Assembly: GCF_001403875.1 (NCBI RefSeq)
Contig: NZ_LN884299.1
Span: forward strand, 2,852,117 to 2,916,116
Origin: Paenibacillus ihumii
GTDB taxonomy: Bacteria > Bacillota > Bacilli > Paenibacillales > Paenibacillaceae
Direction: 5' to 3'
DNA length: 64,000 nt
Shown: piece after piece, positions 26,099-34,045 of the stretch
How positions within the stretch are numbered: position 1 is the stretch's first letter
Layout of the letters: every line of letters starts with the position of its first letter
Position numbers and translations under genes: made by a program
Notes under the pieces: generated by a model
What the model was told of the DNA's origin: nothing
Database searches by the model: none
Seen by the model: only the letters and a program-made list of their open reading frames with translations

Positions 26099-26880
26099 AC
26101 TTCTTCCTCTCCCCGGTCTTGTTGAGGAGCCCGCCCTGCATTCAGCAATGACATATAGTATTCATAGGCTTGCTCCATAAATTCGAGAACTTCCCGGTCG
26201 ATCGGATAGAATCCAAGCTCTTCCGATTGAGACGGTGACATCCTTGCGTCCCATAATTTTTGGATAAACTCATCCTGGCCCGAAAAATTCTCCTGTTGTT
26301 TTTCAAGCATGCGTCTGATGATGCTTTGCACCTTCGGTGACGATACGCCCTCTTTCATAGACTGTTTGAGTTGACCTATCAGCGCGATCCATTCCAAAGA
26401 GTCGGGATCATCTCCCCTCATATGCGGTACCTTCCGCAGCAGCTCCAATTCTTTATCATCAAACAGGCTTTCTTTAAACGACTGCCGTCTTTTCCTGTCC
26501 TGGCTCGATAATTGAATGAATTTCTGGATCGCAAGTGCATCCTCCCCCCCCTCCAAGACCAGCCCGCTGATAAGCTCGCGCAGGCCCTGCTCTATTACTC
26601 TAAGTCTTGCTTGCTCCTCCAGGATATAAGCCAGTTGGGCCTTCAGGCTGGTCGACCAATTCCACTTGGGATCGGCAAGCATTTCTTTTATATCCTTCAG
26701 ACTGTACCCGACCCCTTTAAAAAACTGGATCTGTTGAAGCTTGCGCAAATCTTCATCCGTATAAAGCCGATGTCCTCCTTCCGTTTTGGAGGAGGCCGCC
26801 AATAATCCGATCTGGTCATAGTAACGCAGCGTCCTTACCGTAACCCCCGTCTGCTTTGCCACCTTTTGAATCGGTATCAA
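26095..26880 (-). CDS. MerR-family transcriptional regulator
   Basis: A 261-residue MerR protein. The N-terminal winged helix reads VAKQTGVTVRTLRYYDQIGL, followed by GHRLYTDEDLRKLQQIQFFK. The dimerisation helix covers about 75-110. The remaining ~150 residues form a helical effector region with a stretch like TipAS-type domains (EFIQKLWDARMSPSQSEELG). No cysteine cluster for metal sensing is seen, so an organic ligand is more likely. It starts at TTG with GGGAGG 9 bases upstream. It should act on the mirror-image 19-bp-spacer promoters at 27149-27227. Confidence 0.9.
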   Translation of the reverse strand: MIPIQKVAKQTGVTVRTLRYYDQIGLLAASSKTEGGHRLYTDEDLRKLQQIQFFKGVGYSLKDIKEMLADPKWNWSTSLKAQLAYILEEQARLRVIEQGLRELISGLVLEGGEDALAIQKFIQLSSQDRKRRQSFKESLFDDKELELLRKVPHMRGDDPDSLEWIALIGQLKQSMKEGVSSPKVQSIIRRMLEKQQENFSGQDEFIQKLWDARMSPSQSEELGFYPIDREVLEFMEQAYEYYMSLLNAGRAPQQDRGEEEV

Positions 26881-26905
26881 TCCCGGACACCTCCCGACAA
26901 CCCGT

Positions 26906-27055
26906 TCATTCTTCTTTATCCTTATACATGGCCTGCTTGATCAGATAGCCTACGCCTAAACCGACCAAGGCGCCAGGGAACGCTTGATCAAGAATCAATC
27001 CGATTCCAGCACCTATAATGACGCACGCATAAATTATAATATCCCCTTTGTTCAC
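26906..27055 (-). CDS. Small glycine-rich membrane protein
   Basis: A 49-residue peptide with two glycine-rich hydrophobic segments, IIIYACVIIGAGIGLIL and ALVGLGVGYLIKQAMY, and a charged tail. The GTG at 27055 has GGAGAG 7-8 bases upstream, better than the in-frame ATG at 27088, which has none. It is the first gene after the minus-strand MerR-type promoter and lies 25 bases before the MerR gene, so it probably belongs to the regulated operon. No family is known to me. Confidence 0.65.
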   Translation of the reverse strand: MNKGDIIIYACVIIGAGIGLILDQAFPGALVGLGVGYLIKQAMYKDKEE

Positions 27056-27148
27056 ATCACTCTCTCCTTCGTCCCAGCGGTTTCCCATCTGCCATGATCA
27101 TTTTTTTAAAATGTAACCTTATGATCAACCTGCATATCGGTCAGGGAC

Positions 27149-27179
27149 ATTATACAAAATGACGTAACGTCAGTTTCAA
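27149..27179 (-). promoter_or_regulatory. MerR-type promoter of the membrane protein-merR-GAP operon
   Basis: On the minus strand the -35 is TTGAAA (27179-27174), the spacer is exactly 19 bp (CTGACGTTACGTCATTTTG) and the -10 is TATAAT (27154-27149). A 19-bp spacer with a central dyad (GACGTTACGTC) is the hallmark of MerR-activated promoters. Confidence 0.85.
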
Positions 27180-27196
27180 GCCTTTTTAAATATCAC

Positions 27197-27227
27197 TTGA
27201 AACTGACGCTGCGTAACCTTCTATAAT
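27197..27227 (+). promoter_or_regulatory. MerR-type promoter of the lipoprotein gene
   Basis: On the plus strand the -35 is TTGAAA (27197-27202), the spacer is exactly 19 bp (CTGACGCTGCGTAACCTTC) and the -10 is TATAAT (27222-27227). The -35 and first six spacer bases are identical to the divergent promoter. Together they form a perfect 12-bp inverted repeat, GTCAGTTTCAAG with CTTGAAACTGAC (27169-27180 and 27196-27207). Confidence 0.85.
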
Positions 27228-27265
27228 CACTCTCAGAGAAAAAAGCAAAGTGAGGAGTAATAAAG

Positions 27266-27931
27266 ATGAGAAAATGCTGTATTAGTTTGCTGATTTTTTG
27301 TATGTTTTTTCTAGTGGCCTGCAGTAACGGAGGAACCATGGATCTGCAGAGCAAGAATCTAGAGGGGATAGATCGCCTGCACATTGATCATGGCAGTACC
27401 CCTGTGCATATCGAATCGGCTGAGGTAGAGACTCTCGAGGCTTTCTTATCGATGGGCAGCGACAACTCCGGAATGGTGATGGTTCAAAAGAACAAAGAGC
27501 TGAAAATTCAATTGAAAAGCGATCTCAGGCAGATAGTAAACATTGGGAGAAAACCGCGCTTAACAATTCGGGTTCCCATGAACTATGAAGGGGAGGTCTG
27601 GCTGAGCGGCTCTTCAGGAAACGTAAAAATTAATGATTTACAGGCTGGCAAGCTTAAAATTGATAGCAAAAGCGGAAATGTCTCCATGGATTATCAGGAG
27701 ATAAACCAGGATATCGATGTTTCCGTCCACAGCGGGAATGTAGTTTTAAGCTTGAAGAATAAGGATTCCAACGTAAAATGGCAGCTTAAATCAGGAAGTG
27801 GACGACGCTCTGTGGCTATTCCGTGGGACAAGCGCCGAGACGGTCACAAATCGACAGAGGGACTTACAGGAAATGGCTCCTATGACGTGTATATTGAGAC
27901 GCGTTCAGGAAATATCAGCATTAAGGAATAA
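27266..27931 (+). CDS. DUF4097-type lipoprotein
   Basis: A 221-residue exported lipoprotein. The signal peptide ends in FLVAC with the lipidated cysteine at residue 19. The mature part is a right-handed beta-helix-like DUF4097 (putative adhesin) domain, with recurring GSSGNVKI, SKSGNVSM, HSGNVVLS and TRSGNISI strands about 20 residues apart. Such proteins often sit next to sensor systems at the cell envelope. AGGAG lies 8 bases before the ATG, and the promoter is the plus-strand MerR-type site. It is probably co-regulated with the divergent operon. Confidence 0.85.
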   Translation: MRKCCISLLIFCMFFLVACSNGGTMDLQSKNLEGIDRLHIDHGSTPVHIESAEVETLEAFLSMGSDNSGMVMVQKNKELKIQLKSDLRQIVNIGRKPRLTIRVPMNYEGEVWLSGSSGNVKINDLQAGKLKIDSKSGNVSMDYQEINQDIDVSVHSGNVVLSLKNKDSNVKWQLKSGSGRRSVAIPWDKRRDGHKSTEGLTGNGSYDVYIETRSGNISIKE

Positions 27932-28013
27932 TCCAGCAGACGTTTATTCGTAACCGTAGCAATACTGCAAGATACGATTGACCGGAGCCAACAAAGAGGC
28001 TGCCGATAACAAA

Positions 28014-28036
28014 AAAACGCCCTTAACGGGGCGTTT
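28014..28036. terminator. Bidirectional terminator between convergent genes
   Basis: AAAACGCCC and GGGGCGTTTT form a short GC stem. The A-run before and T-run after make it usable for the lipoprotein gene and the opposite-strand gene. Confidence 0.85.
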
Positions 28037-28091
28037 TCGCTAATCGCAGGGTTCGTGTGAACCCCTCTTCTTTGCCTGGCCGACGAGCTGA

Positions 28092-28694
28092 TTAAAGGGA
28101 TTTATTGTCGCTGCGTCCGTGGAGCCATCGCTCGAAATCGGCAGCTGTCCGTATCCCATGGTCTAATACAGCTGTGTAAATATCGAAGCTTTTTACTTCC
28201 TTCCCATATTCGGCTCTTGATGCCCAAATGGTTTTAATGCTTAGAATAGAAACCATCGCTTCCGGAGTAAGACGCTTCGGTATGGTATGAATATGCTTCA
28301 AATCGGGTTGTTTATCAGGCTCGTCAACGAACCAAATATCCAGCTCCCAGTGGTTCCCGCCCGTGGATTGATAGGTCAAACCGATAAAATAACCGTCCGG
28401 ATAGGCTGGATCGGTGTTCCAGCTGCCAGTATCGTTAATGAATTTCAATTCCCGGACCCCTGGATTGAACATCAATTGCGCAGCAATTCCAGAAATTGCT
28501 GCGATGTCCAGCTTGGAGCAAACGACCGTTAGATCGAGGTCTCTCCAAGCCATTAAACCAAGCGCCGCACTCCCTACTTTTACAGGGGTACCTGCTGCCG
28601 CCAACAGCTGGTCAAGGTGCAGTTCCTCCGCAATCAAAGCCGCCTCAGCCTGCAACTGCCGTTGGCGGGCGAGCAAATCTTCCGGTTCTATCAT
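28092..28694 (-). CDS. Nucleotidyltransferase-like protein
   Basis: A 200-residue protein with a polymerase-beta-type nucleotidyltransferase signature. VGSAALGLMAWRDLDLTVVC (about 40-60) gives the G-S...D-x-D pattern, and HWELDIWF supplies the third acidic residue. The rest, with LTPEAMVSILSIKTIW, is helical. The family is broad (aminoglycoside adenylyltransferases, MNT antitoxins, uncharacterised proteins), so no substrate is assigned. A longer frame begins at 28727, but the ATG at 28694 has GGAAGG at 8 bases. Confidence 0.65.
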   Translation of the reverse strand: MIEPEDLLARQRQLQAEAALIAEELHLDQLLAAAGTPVKVGSAALGLMAWRDLDLTVVCSKLDIAAISGIAAQLMFNPGVRELKFINDTGSWNTDPAYPDGYFIGLTYQSTGGNHWELDIWFVDEPDKQPDLKHIHTIPKRLTPEAMVSILSIKTIWASRAEYGKEVKSFDIYTAVLDHGIRTAADFERWLHGRSDNKSL

Positions 28695-28732
28695 TTTTGC
28701 ATCCTTCCTTTTACGCAATTCACTCATGCGGA

Positions 28733-29314
28733 TTACCCGCTGTGTTTTAAGGCTTTGCCATAGTGATCAACAGCGAAGCCAAATAACACCTTCAGCATAA
28801 ATAAGAGGCAAGTAATCAACATATACGGCTGGATATCCGGCAGCAGGGGGACACAACCGAAACCGATCGACAAAAGCAGGCCTGCAACAAATAACTGCGA
28901 CTGCTTCCCGATCAGTGAATTGACGATAAATGCAGCTGCTATGGTGTATGCCCATACCGCTATTGAATATCCGATCGCTGTGTTTAATAACAACGAAACC
29001 AACACGATATGAAAATGAATGGCAATGAACACGATTCGGTTCTTTTTCCTGGCGGCGTAATAATTGCTTGTTGAAACTGTAAAATTAGCTATGCAGCCTG
29101 CGAAAATATCAAAAATGAGGAGTAAAGCCAGCACACTTCGCCATACCGGCAAATCGGAGGTCATCTCGGGGTATATCCAATACAACGCAGCAGTCAGCAG
29201 TCCGCCAAAAAGTAAAATCGTAATAATAGTTGAAACAGGCTGTTTTTCGCCAAAAACATCATGTAAAATCGCTGGAATCCGTACTTGTTTCATTCCTCTA
29301 CGCCCCCTAAGCAT
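28733..29314 (-). CDS. Hypothetical multi-pass membrane protein
   Basis: Not recognised. It has 193 residues with about six hydrophobic segments, starting IITILLFGGLLTAALYWI, through LLLIFDIFAGCIANFTV, to YMLITCLLFMLKVLFGFAVD. A histidine pair lies in FIAIHFHIVLVSLL. AAGGAGAG precedes the ATG at 29314. It lies 38 bases upstream of the nucleotidyltransferase gene on the same strand, so the two are probably one transcript. Confidence 0.65.
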   Translation of the reverse strand: MLRGRRGMKQVRIPAILHDVFGEKQPVSTIITILLFGGLLTAALYWIYPEMTSDLPVWRSVLALLLIFDIFAGCIANFTVSTSNYYAARKKNRIVFIAIHFHIVLVSLLLNTAIGYSIAVWAYTIAAAFIVNSLIGKQSQLFVAGLLLSIGFGCVPLLPDIQPYMLITCLLFMLKVLFGFAVDHYGKALKHSG

Positions 29315-29414
29315 TATTGTTCCTCTCCTTTAGCTGAAACCGCAAACTCATTTCAGGCCAAAACTTGCGGTGTTTTGCAGCATATCGGTAATCCCTTGCC
29401 GTTGTGTATAGAGG

Positions 29415-29846
29415 TTAACCCTTAATCACAGCCTTCAGGTCGGCAGCTGTTTTCGGCTGTTCCTTCTTCATCAATTGACGCATGAAAAATTCAGCTACCT
29501 TAGGCACGCTGCCAACTTGAATCGTGAAATGGACACGGCAAGCCTTCTCCGAGACCGGCTCGACAAGGTAGCTTTCGCGAAAATACTGTTTCTCCCCGGG
29601 AGCTGTCTCCATGGTCAACAATTGATCCTGAACCAGCTCAGTCACAATCATGTTTTTTTCACTTTTGAAGCCTGAGTATTTTCCGCTTTCGAAATACTTC
29701 GTCCTTAACTGGGCAGGACCTTCCGGGGTGACTCGATTGTCGATAATCCCCTTCATCCGGGAAGGCCGCCCCTTCAGATCCATGAGACGTGAAAACACGG
29801 TAGCTGCCGGATAGTCATAGGCTTCTGCATATTCAAATGTAAGCAT
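29415..29846 (-). CDS. SRPBCC-type hydrophobic-ligand-binding protein
   Basis: A 143-residue protein of the START/Bet v1-like fold. The N-terminus FEYAEAYDYPAATVFSRLMD is the usual first strand and helix, VTELVQDQLLTMETAPG lies in the sheet, and the C-terminal helix runs from VPKVAEFFMRQLMKK. This fold binds lipids or polycyclic compounds and is often paired with flavin hydroxylases. It is the last gene of the PadR-monooxygenase operon. The ATG at 29846 has GGAGAGGAG upstream, better than 29879. Confidence 0.7.
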   Translation of the reverse strand: MLTFEYAEAYDYPAATVFSRLMDLKGRPSRMKGIIDNRVTPEGPAQLRTKYFESGKYSGFKSEKNMIVTELVQDQLLTMETAPGEKQYFRESYLVEPVSEKACRVHFTIQVGSVPKVAEFFMRQLMKKEQPKTAADLKAVIKG

Positions 29847-29879
29847 GATGATTCTCCTCTCCCTTTGGAATGGATTCAT

Positions 29880-31511
29880 TTAGCGAAAAAGAAGGGTTGA
29901 CAGCACATCGGTCAGCTCTTGTGCCATTTTCTCTTTATTCTCACCGGCAATTGGTTTTCGCCATCCAATGTACCCGTCTGGCCGCACGATAACAACCCCC
30001 GTCGAAGTAATTCCGTAGGCGTCAGAAAAGTTGTTGCCGGGATTGCTGAAGCCGCCATGACCGCCAATCTGATATATATCCATCGGAAGCTGGAGCGCAG
30101 CTTTAACCTGTTGAGCAGCCTCCAGCCATTTCTGCCCGCTTGAGCCAGTCAGCAGCACGAACCTTGAACCATACAGATCCAATATCGAAACAGGCTGACC
30201 CTCCCGTTCAAGAATGAGATGAACCGCACGGGTTCCGGGCTGTCCCGTCCATAGCTCGGGCGGCTGTACCATGGGGAGATGAACCCCGCCTGCTTCCGGT
30301 ACGATTGCGCCGCACGGGTAGCGATACCCCATATTGACATGAAGGGTATTTACCGTGATTCCATCCGATCCCTCGTGTTCGCGCTGCTCAGACAGCATAA
30401 CGACCTGCTCCGCCGTATAATCCGCTATGGGCCGCCGCTCCGCATCATAGGTAGCAAGCAGATCCTGACAGGCTTCACCGCGTAAGACAGCGGCCAGCTT
30501 CCAGGCGAGGTTCTGCGCCTCGGCGATGCCGGTGTTGCCACCCAAGCCGCCGCTTGGGGGTTGAACGCGGGCGGAATCGCCAACTAGAAAAACGCGTCCT
30601 TGCTGGAAGCGGTCAGCAACGCGGGCGGCCATTTCCCAGGTCATCACCTTCCTGATCGCAACAGGGATGTCAGGTATTCCGATTGCCGCCCTAACTAAGG
30701 CAATACAGCGCTCCTCCGGATAATCGTCGATGGTCTCCTCTTCAGGATCATACACAACATCTAAACGATAAATATGAGGCCGCCTGAATGTGCCAGGGTA
30801 CAGTACAAGACTGCCGCTGGCCTCCTCATTGGCGAAAAAACACATATGCGCGTTACTGCTTCTGAACAGCTCATGTATGTCCGCATCGAAAATAATGCTG
30901 ATCAGATGACAGAGCGTGCCTTCTCCATGCTGACCAATCCCTAATTGTTCGCGGGTTCCACTTCGGCTCCCATCGGCTCCAACCATATACTCGGACCGAA
31001 CGTGACGCGTTTCGCCGCTGATTCGATCCCGAATTATAGCCGAGATGCCATCCTCATCAGCCTCAAATTCGACCAGCTCCGTGTTGTAGCGAAGATCAGC
31101 GCCTGCTTGCTCGGCCCGCGCCCGAAGCACCGGCTCCAGCAAATCCTGGGCAATGCCGTTTCCTTCAACAGGACTGGCATCCGTAAAATAAGCGCTCATA
31201 TCCTCCATCAGATTTTCATAGACTTGCCCGGCCAAGCTCTCTACAAACATGATGCCAAATTCCCCAGGAAAAGGGGGTTCCTCATGGCGAATCTCCTCCT
31301 CAATGCCCACCGAACGGAATATTTCCATCGTGCGGGCAGTCAGGCTTGACACGCGCGGGTGAATGGCCGTTCCCGGATGGCGCTCAACGACTAATGGCTT
31401 AATCCCCTGCTTCGCCAGAAAAAGGGATAAGGACAGGCCTGCCAGACTTCCTCCAACAACGAGCACGGGAACTGTTTCATCGAAGGAGGGGTTATTTAAA
31501 GCTTGTTTCAT
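29880..31511 (-). CDS. FAD-dependent aromatic hydroxylase (class A flavin monooxygenase)
   Basis: A 543-residue NAD(P)H- and O2-using monooxygenase. The FAD-binding GxGxxG variant is VLVVGGSLAGLSLSLFLAKQG (about 17-37 in part). The GD motif is RVFLVGDSARVQPPSGGLGG (about 305-324), and GADGSRSGTRE lies near residue 175. The C-terminal thioredoxin-like domain (about 440-540) ends DAYGITSTGVVIVRPDGYIG, as in phenol and polyketide hydroxylases (PgaE/RdmE and rifampicin monooxygenase group). It probably hydroxylates an aromatic xenobiotic or antibiotic. It is under PadR control by position (23 bases downstream). Confidence 0.9.
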   Translation of the reverse strand: MKQALNNPSFDETVPVLVVGGSLAGLSLSLFLAKQGIKPLVVERHPGTAIHPRVSSLTARTMEIFRSVGIEEEIRHEEPPFPGEFGIMFVESLAGQVYENLMEDMSAYFTDASPVEGNGIAQDLLEPVLRARAEQAGADLRYNTELVEFEADEDGISAIIRDRISGETRHVRSEYMVGADGSRSGTREQLGIGQHGEGTLCHLISIIFDADIHELFRSSNAHMCFFANEEASGSLVLYPGTFRRPHIYRLDVVYDPEEETIDDYPEERCIALVRAAIGIPDIPVAIRKVMTWEMAARVADRFQQGRVFLVGDSARVQPPSGGLGGNTGIAEAQNLAWKLAAVLRGEACQDLLATYDAERRPIADYTAEQVVMLSEQREHEGSDGITVNTLHVNMGYRYPCGAIVPEAGGVHLPMVQPPELWTGQPGTRAVHLILEREGQPVSILDLYGSRFVLLTGSSGQKWLEAAQQVKAALQLPMDIYQIGGHGGFSNPGNNFSDAYGITSTGVVIVRPDGYIGWRKPIAGENKEKMAQELTDVLSTLLFR

Positions 31512-31534
31512 CCCAAAACGCCCTTTCCTAATTT

Positions 31535-32164
31535 TTAAGTTCCTTTTCCATCCAAGCCATGATCCATATCCCTGGCCTTCTCGCGCAGCTCTTCCATACT
31601 CCAGGTCAGCCTGTTAGCTTCAATATCGGCAATGACAGATTGGATCCATGCGATTTCAGCTTCAAGCACGGCTCGTTGAAATTCGGTCTCCAATAAGAAC
31701 AGCCTCGGCAAGCTCAACACAGCTCCTTTCTGAAACTGATCTTCGAGCCGAGCGAGCGTGTTTTCAAGAGCGTTGACGCGTTGTTTGAGCAGAAGTGCAA
31801 CCTCCTCAGGAGTTAACAGCGCCAGAAAAGAAACTGCGGCGGGGAACTCTAAAAATTCCTGAGCCGGTATAGAGATCATTTCCCGGATCCAGGAATAGGC
31901 AGCACTGCGTCCCAGATCCGTAATTTCATAAACAATGAGGTCCGGTCTCCCTTCATTCTTTTTCTTGCCCTGAACGGCAATGGCCTTGTCTCGGTGCAAA
32001 CGGTCAATCGTTTGGTAAATGCTCGTTCGATGGCGAACGTTAATAACCTCATCCTTCTCCCTCTCTTTAATAAGCTGCTGCATACGATAAGGGTGCATAG
32101 GCTCCTCAATAAGGAAGCAGAGCACGGCTAAAGCGACAGGTGATTTTTTAATCGGATTTTTCAT
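31535..32164 (-). CDS. PadR-family transcriptional regulator
   Basis: A 209-residue PadR repressor. The N-terminal winged helix reads SPVALAVLCFLIEEPMHPYR with SIYQTIDRLHRDKAI as recognition region and GRPDLIVYEITDLGR as wing. The C-terminal ~110 residues are helical (PadR_C type dimerisation). A TTG start at 32200 is possible in frame, but that segment is the promoter itself; the ATG at 32164 is preferred although it has no ribosome binding site. The message may be leaderless. It is the first gene of the operon with the flavin monooxygenase and the SRPBCC protein. Confidence 0.88.
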   Translation of the reverse strand: MKNPIKKSPVALAVLCFLIEEPMHPYRMQQLIKEREKDEVINVRHRTSIYQTIDRLHRDKAIAVQGKKKNEGRPDLIVYEITDLGRSAAYSWIREMISIPAQEFLEFPAAVSFLALLTPEEVALLLKQRVNALENTLARLEDQFQKGAVLSLPRLFLLETEFQRAVLEAEIAWIQSVIADIEANRLTWSMEELREKARDMDHGLDGKGT

Positions 32165-32200
32165 AGTAATAATATTACTATTAATAATATGACGCGTCAA
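32165..32200 (-). promoter_or_regulatory. padR promoter and operator, leaderless arrangement
   Basis: On the minus strand: TTGACG (32200-32195), 17-bp spacer, TAATAT (32177-32172), then 7 bases and the ATG. The -10 lies in a perfect dyad, TAGTAATA-T-TATTACTA (about 32180-32163), which is a plausible PadR operator for autoregulation. Confidence 0.7.
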
Positions 32201-32292
32201 TACAACTGAAGCCTAATTTTCATCCCAGCACCCGTGTAGAAGGCATCTAATAAAGGCAGAAAGCTTTTTTGAAACATATGGAATTTTAAGCA

Positions 32293-32343
32293 TTGACACC
32301 TGCGACAACTTGTCGTATATTCGATCTACGACAAGTTGTCGCA
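32293..32343 (+). promoter_or_regulatory. BlaI-type promoter with double operator
   Basis: The -35 is TTGACA (32293-32298), with a 17-bp spacer and -10 TATATT (32316-32321). The 13-bp dyad CGACAACTTGTCG (32303-32315) fills the spacer. A second, CGACAAGTTGTCG (32329-32341), covers the start point. The two together make a large inverted repeat from TGCGACAACTTGTCGTA to its complement. This matches the twin operators of BlaI/MecI systems. Confidence 0.9.
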
Positions 32344-32367
32344 GTAAAAAATTGAGGTGCGCGCCCA

Positions 32368-32748
32368 ATGAAAAGCTTAGGAAGACTGTCCGAAACTGAA
32401 TTGGAAGTTATGGAGGTGATCTGGGAAACCGCAACAACCGTAACGGTCAATCAGCTTTTGGACATTTTCGATCACAAAGGCTGGAAAACATCAACGTTGT
32501 CAACCCTACTGAATCGGCTCATTGAGAAAGGGTATTTGACTAAATCCTTGAGCGGCAAAACAAATTATTACGCTCCCGCTTTGACGTTGAGCGAATATAA
32601 GAAATACGAAACCCGCTCCTTTCTCAGCCGCTTATACAACGGGAAGGTCAAGAACTTTATTGCAGCTCTGGTTGATGATGAAGAACTCAGTCAAGACGAT
32701 ATAGCGGAGCTTAAAGATTGGTTTGCCCGCAAGGATGGCAAGAAATGA
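32368..32748 (+). CDS. BlaI/MecI/CopY-family repressor
   Basis: A 126-residue penicillinase-repressor-type winged-helix protein. It has LSETELEVMEVIWE at the N-terminus, GWKTSTLSTLLNRLIEKGYL as recognition helix and wing entry, and a short helical dimerisation and cleavage region. BlaI proteins leave DNA after proteolysis triggered by their M56 membrane peptidase, here encoded immediately downstream with a 4-base ATGA overlap. TGAGGTG is present 8 bases before the ATG. Confidence 0.93.
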   Translation: MKSLGRLSETELEVMEVIWETATTVTVNQLLDIFDHKGWKTSTLSTLLNRLIEKGYLTKSLSGKTNYYAPALTLSEYKKYETRSFLSRLYNGKVKNFIAALVDDEELSQDDIAELKDWFARKDGKK

Positions 32749-34028
32749 TGATGGACTTTATTTCGTCACTCTTTATTGCCTCATTCGCCGGCACGATCCT
32801 TTGGATTTTGCAGTACAGTCTAAAGCCCATCACGCAAAAATACTTTTCTCAAACCTGGCATTATTATTCCAGCTTGATTCCCGTATTCTTTCTTCTTGGC
32901 GGATCAGGGATCATGAGCAGACTAGTCTCTTTTATCCCCTCTGCCTCTACTAGTCCAAACCATATTCAGGATTCCGGAATGATGACGGAGCTGCATGACC
33001 AAGTCTCAACAATCGAGCAAACCGCGGCGAACGTCTCCCTATGGATTACGCAGCGATTTGACGAGCTGAGACGCTTCAGCAGCGCAAAGGAATTTATGCT
33101 TATCGCAGCTATAATTTGGGCTGTTGGGGCCGCTGCTTTTATCGTGGTACATATCCGAAAGTACCGGGGATTCAAGCGTTCTATCCTCAAAGGGAGCCGA
33201 ACATGGCATATTGAACCATGCCCTGTACAAGTCATCGCAAGCCCTCATGCAACCACACCACTGATTATGGGGTACTGGAACCCAATGGTTGTACTGCCGG
33301 ATATCTCCCTTGGTGAACAAAAGCTTGCCATGATTCTATCCCATGAACTCGTCCACTTAAAACGCGGCGACTTGTTGATCAAGCTGATGATTTTTGCGGC
33401 AAATGCAATTCATTGGTTTAATCCTGCGGCCTACATACTGAATCGGCAGATTTCCATGTTTTGCGAGCTCTCCTGTGATGAAAAGGTCGTTCAGCACATG
33501 GATATAGAGGGCAGAAGAAGCTACGGTGAAACATTGATATCTATGCTGGAATATGGCGTTATGAGAAAGAATGTAATGGGTACAAGCAGTCTATGCAGCT
33601 CCAAGGAGCATATGAAAAGGAGACTTATTCATCTTATGAATGAGAAAAAAATGAACAAGCCGGTCATGGCACTGTCTATTGTCGCTGCAATCGCTTTGGT
33701 TGGCGGAGGCGGTGCTGCCGCTTATGCAGCGGAATCTGCTTCAAAGACTACGACCGTTACACAAGTTGAAGGTTTTAATGTAACCGTTGAATATCCCGAC
33801 GGAAGAATTGAAGCTTTTGATAAAGACGGAAATCGGGTTGCCGCGAAATCGAAAGAAAGCTATGCCCCAAAGAAGCTAACCACTGAAGAGATAGTAGATC
33901 GAATAAAAAAACATATTGAAAAGGGAATTACTGTGCCGCAGGGATATATCGACGAGCTTCCGCAGCAAAACTTGGAGGCCATCAATGAGAGTTATCATTT
34001 GAAGCTTCAAAAATCAAATAGGAATTAA
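32745..34028 (+). CDS. M56-family membrane metallopeptidase (BlaR1-like) lacking the penicillin-binding sensor
   Basis: A 427-residue integral membrane zinc protease. Four membrane segments are seen (near residues 8-28, 38-58, 105-125 and about 310-330). The zinc site is SHELVHLKRGD (HExxH, about 200) with FCELSCDEKVV downstream. In BlaR1 a ~250-residue transpeptidase-like sensor follows the last membrane segment. Here only ~100 residues follow, with a beta-hairpin-like VEGFNVTVEYPDGRIEAFD and a helical tail. So it senses something other than beta-lactam acylation. It should cleave BlaI and relieve repression of its own operon. Confidence 0.9.
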   Translation: MMMDFISSLFIASFAGTILWILQYSLKPITQKYFSQTWHYYSSLIPVFFLLGGSGIMSRLVSFIPSASTSPNHIQDSGMMTELHDQVSTIEQTAANVSLWITQRFDELRRFSSAKEFMLIAAIIWAVGAAAFIVVHIRKYRGFKRSILKGSRTWHIEPCPVQVIASPHATTPLIMGYWNPMVVLPDISLGEQKLAMILSHELVHLKRGDLLIKLMIFAANAIHWFNPAAYILNRQISMFCELSCDEKVVQHMDIEGRRSYGETLISMLEYGVMRKNVMGTSSLCSSKEHMKRRLIHLMNEKKMNKPVMALSIVAAIALVGGGGAAAYAAESASKTTTVTQVEGFNVTVEYPDGRIEAFDKDGNRVAAKSKESYAPKKLTTEEIVDRIKKHIEKGITVPQGYIDELPQQNLEAINESYHLKLQKSNRN

Positions 34029-34045
34029 AGCTGGAGATGATGATC

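Noticed and set aside
29315..29414. Membrane protein gene as part of the PadR operon
   Set aside because: It has its own strong ribosome binding site after a ~100-base gap, and its content is unrelated; co-transcription cannot be excluded but is not supported.
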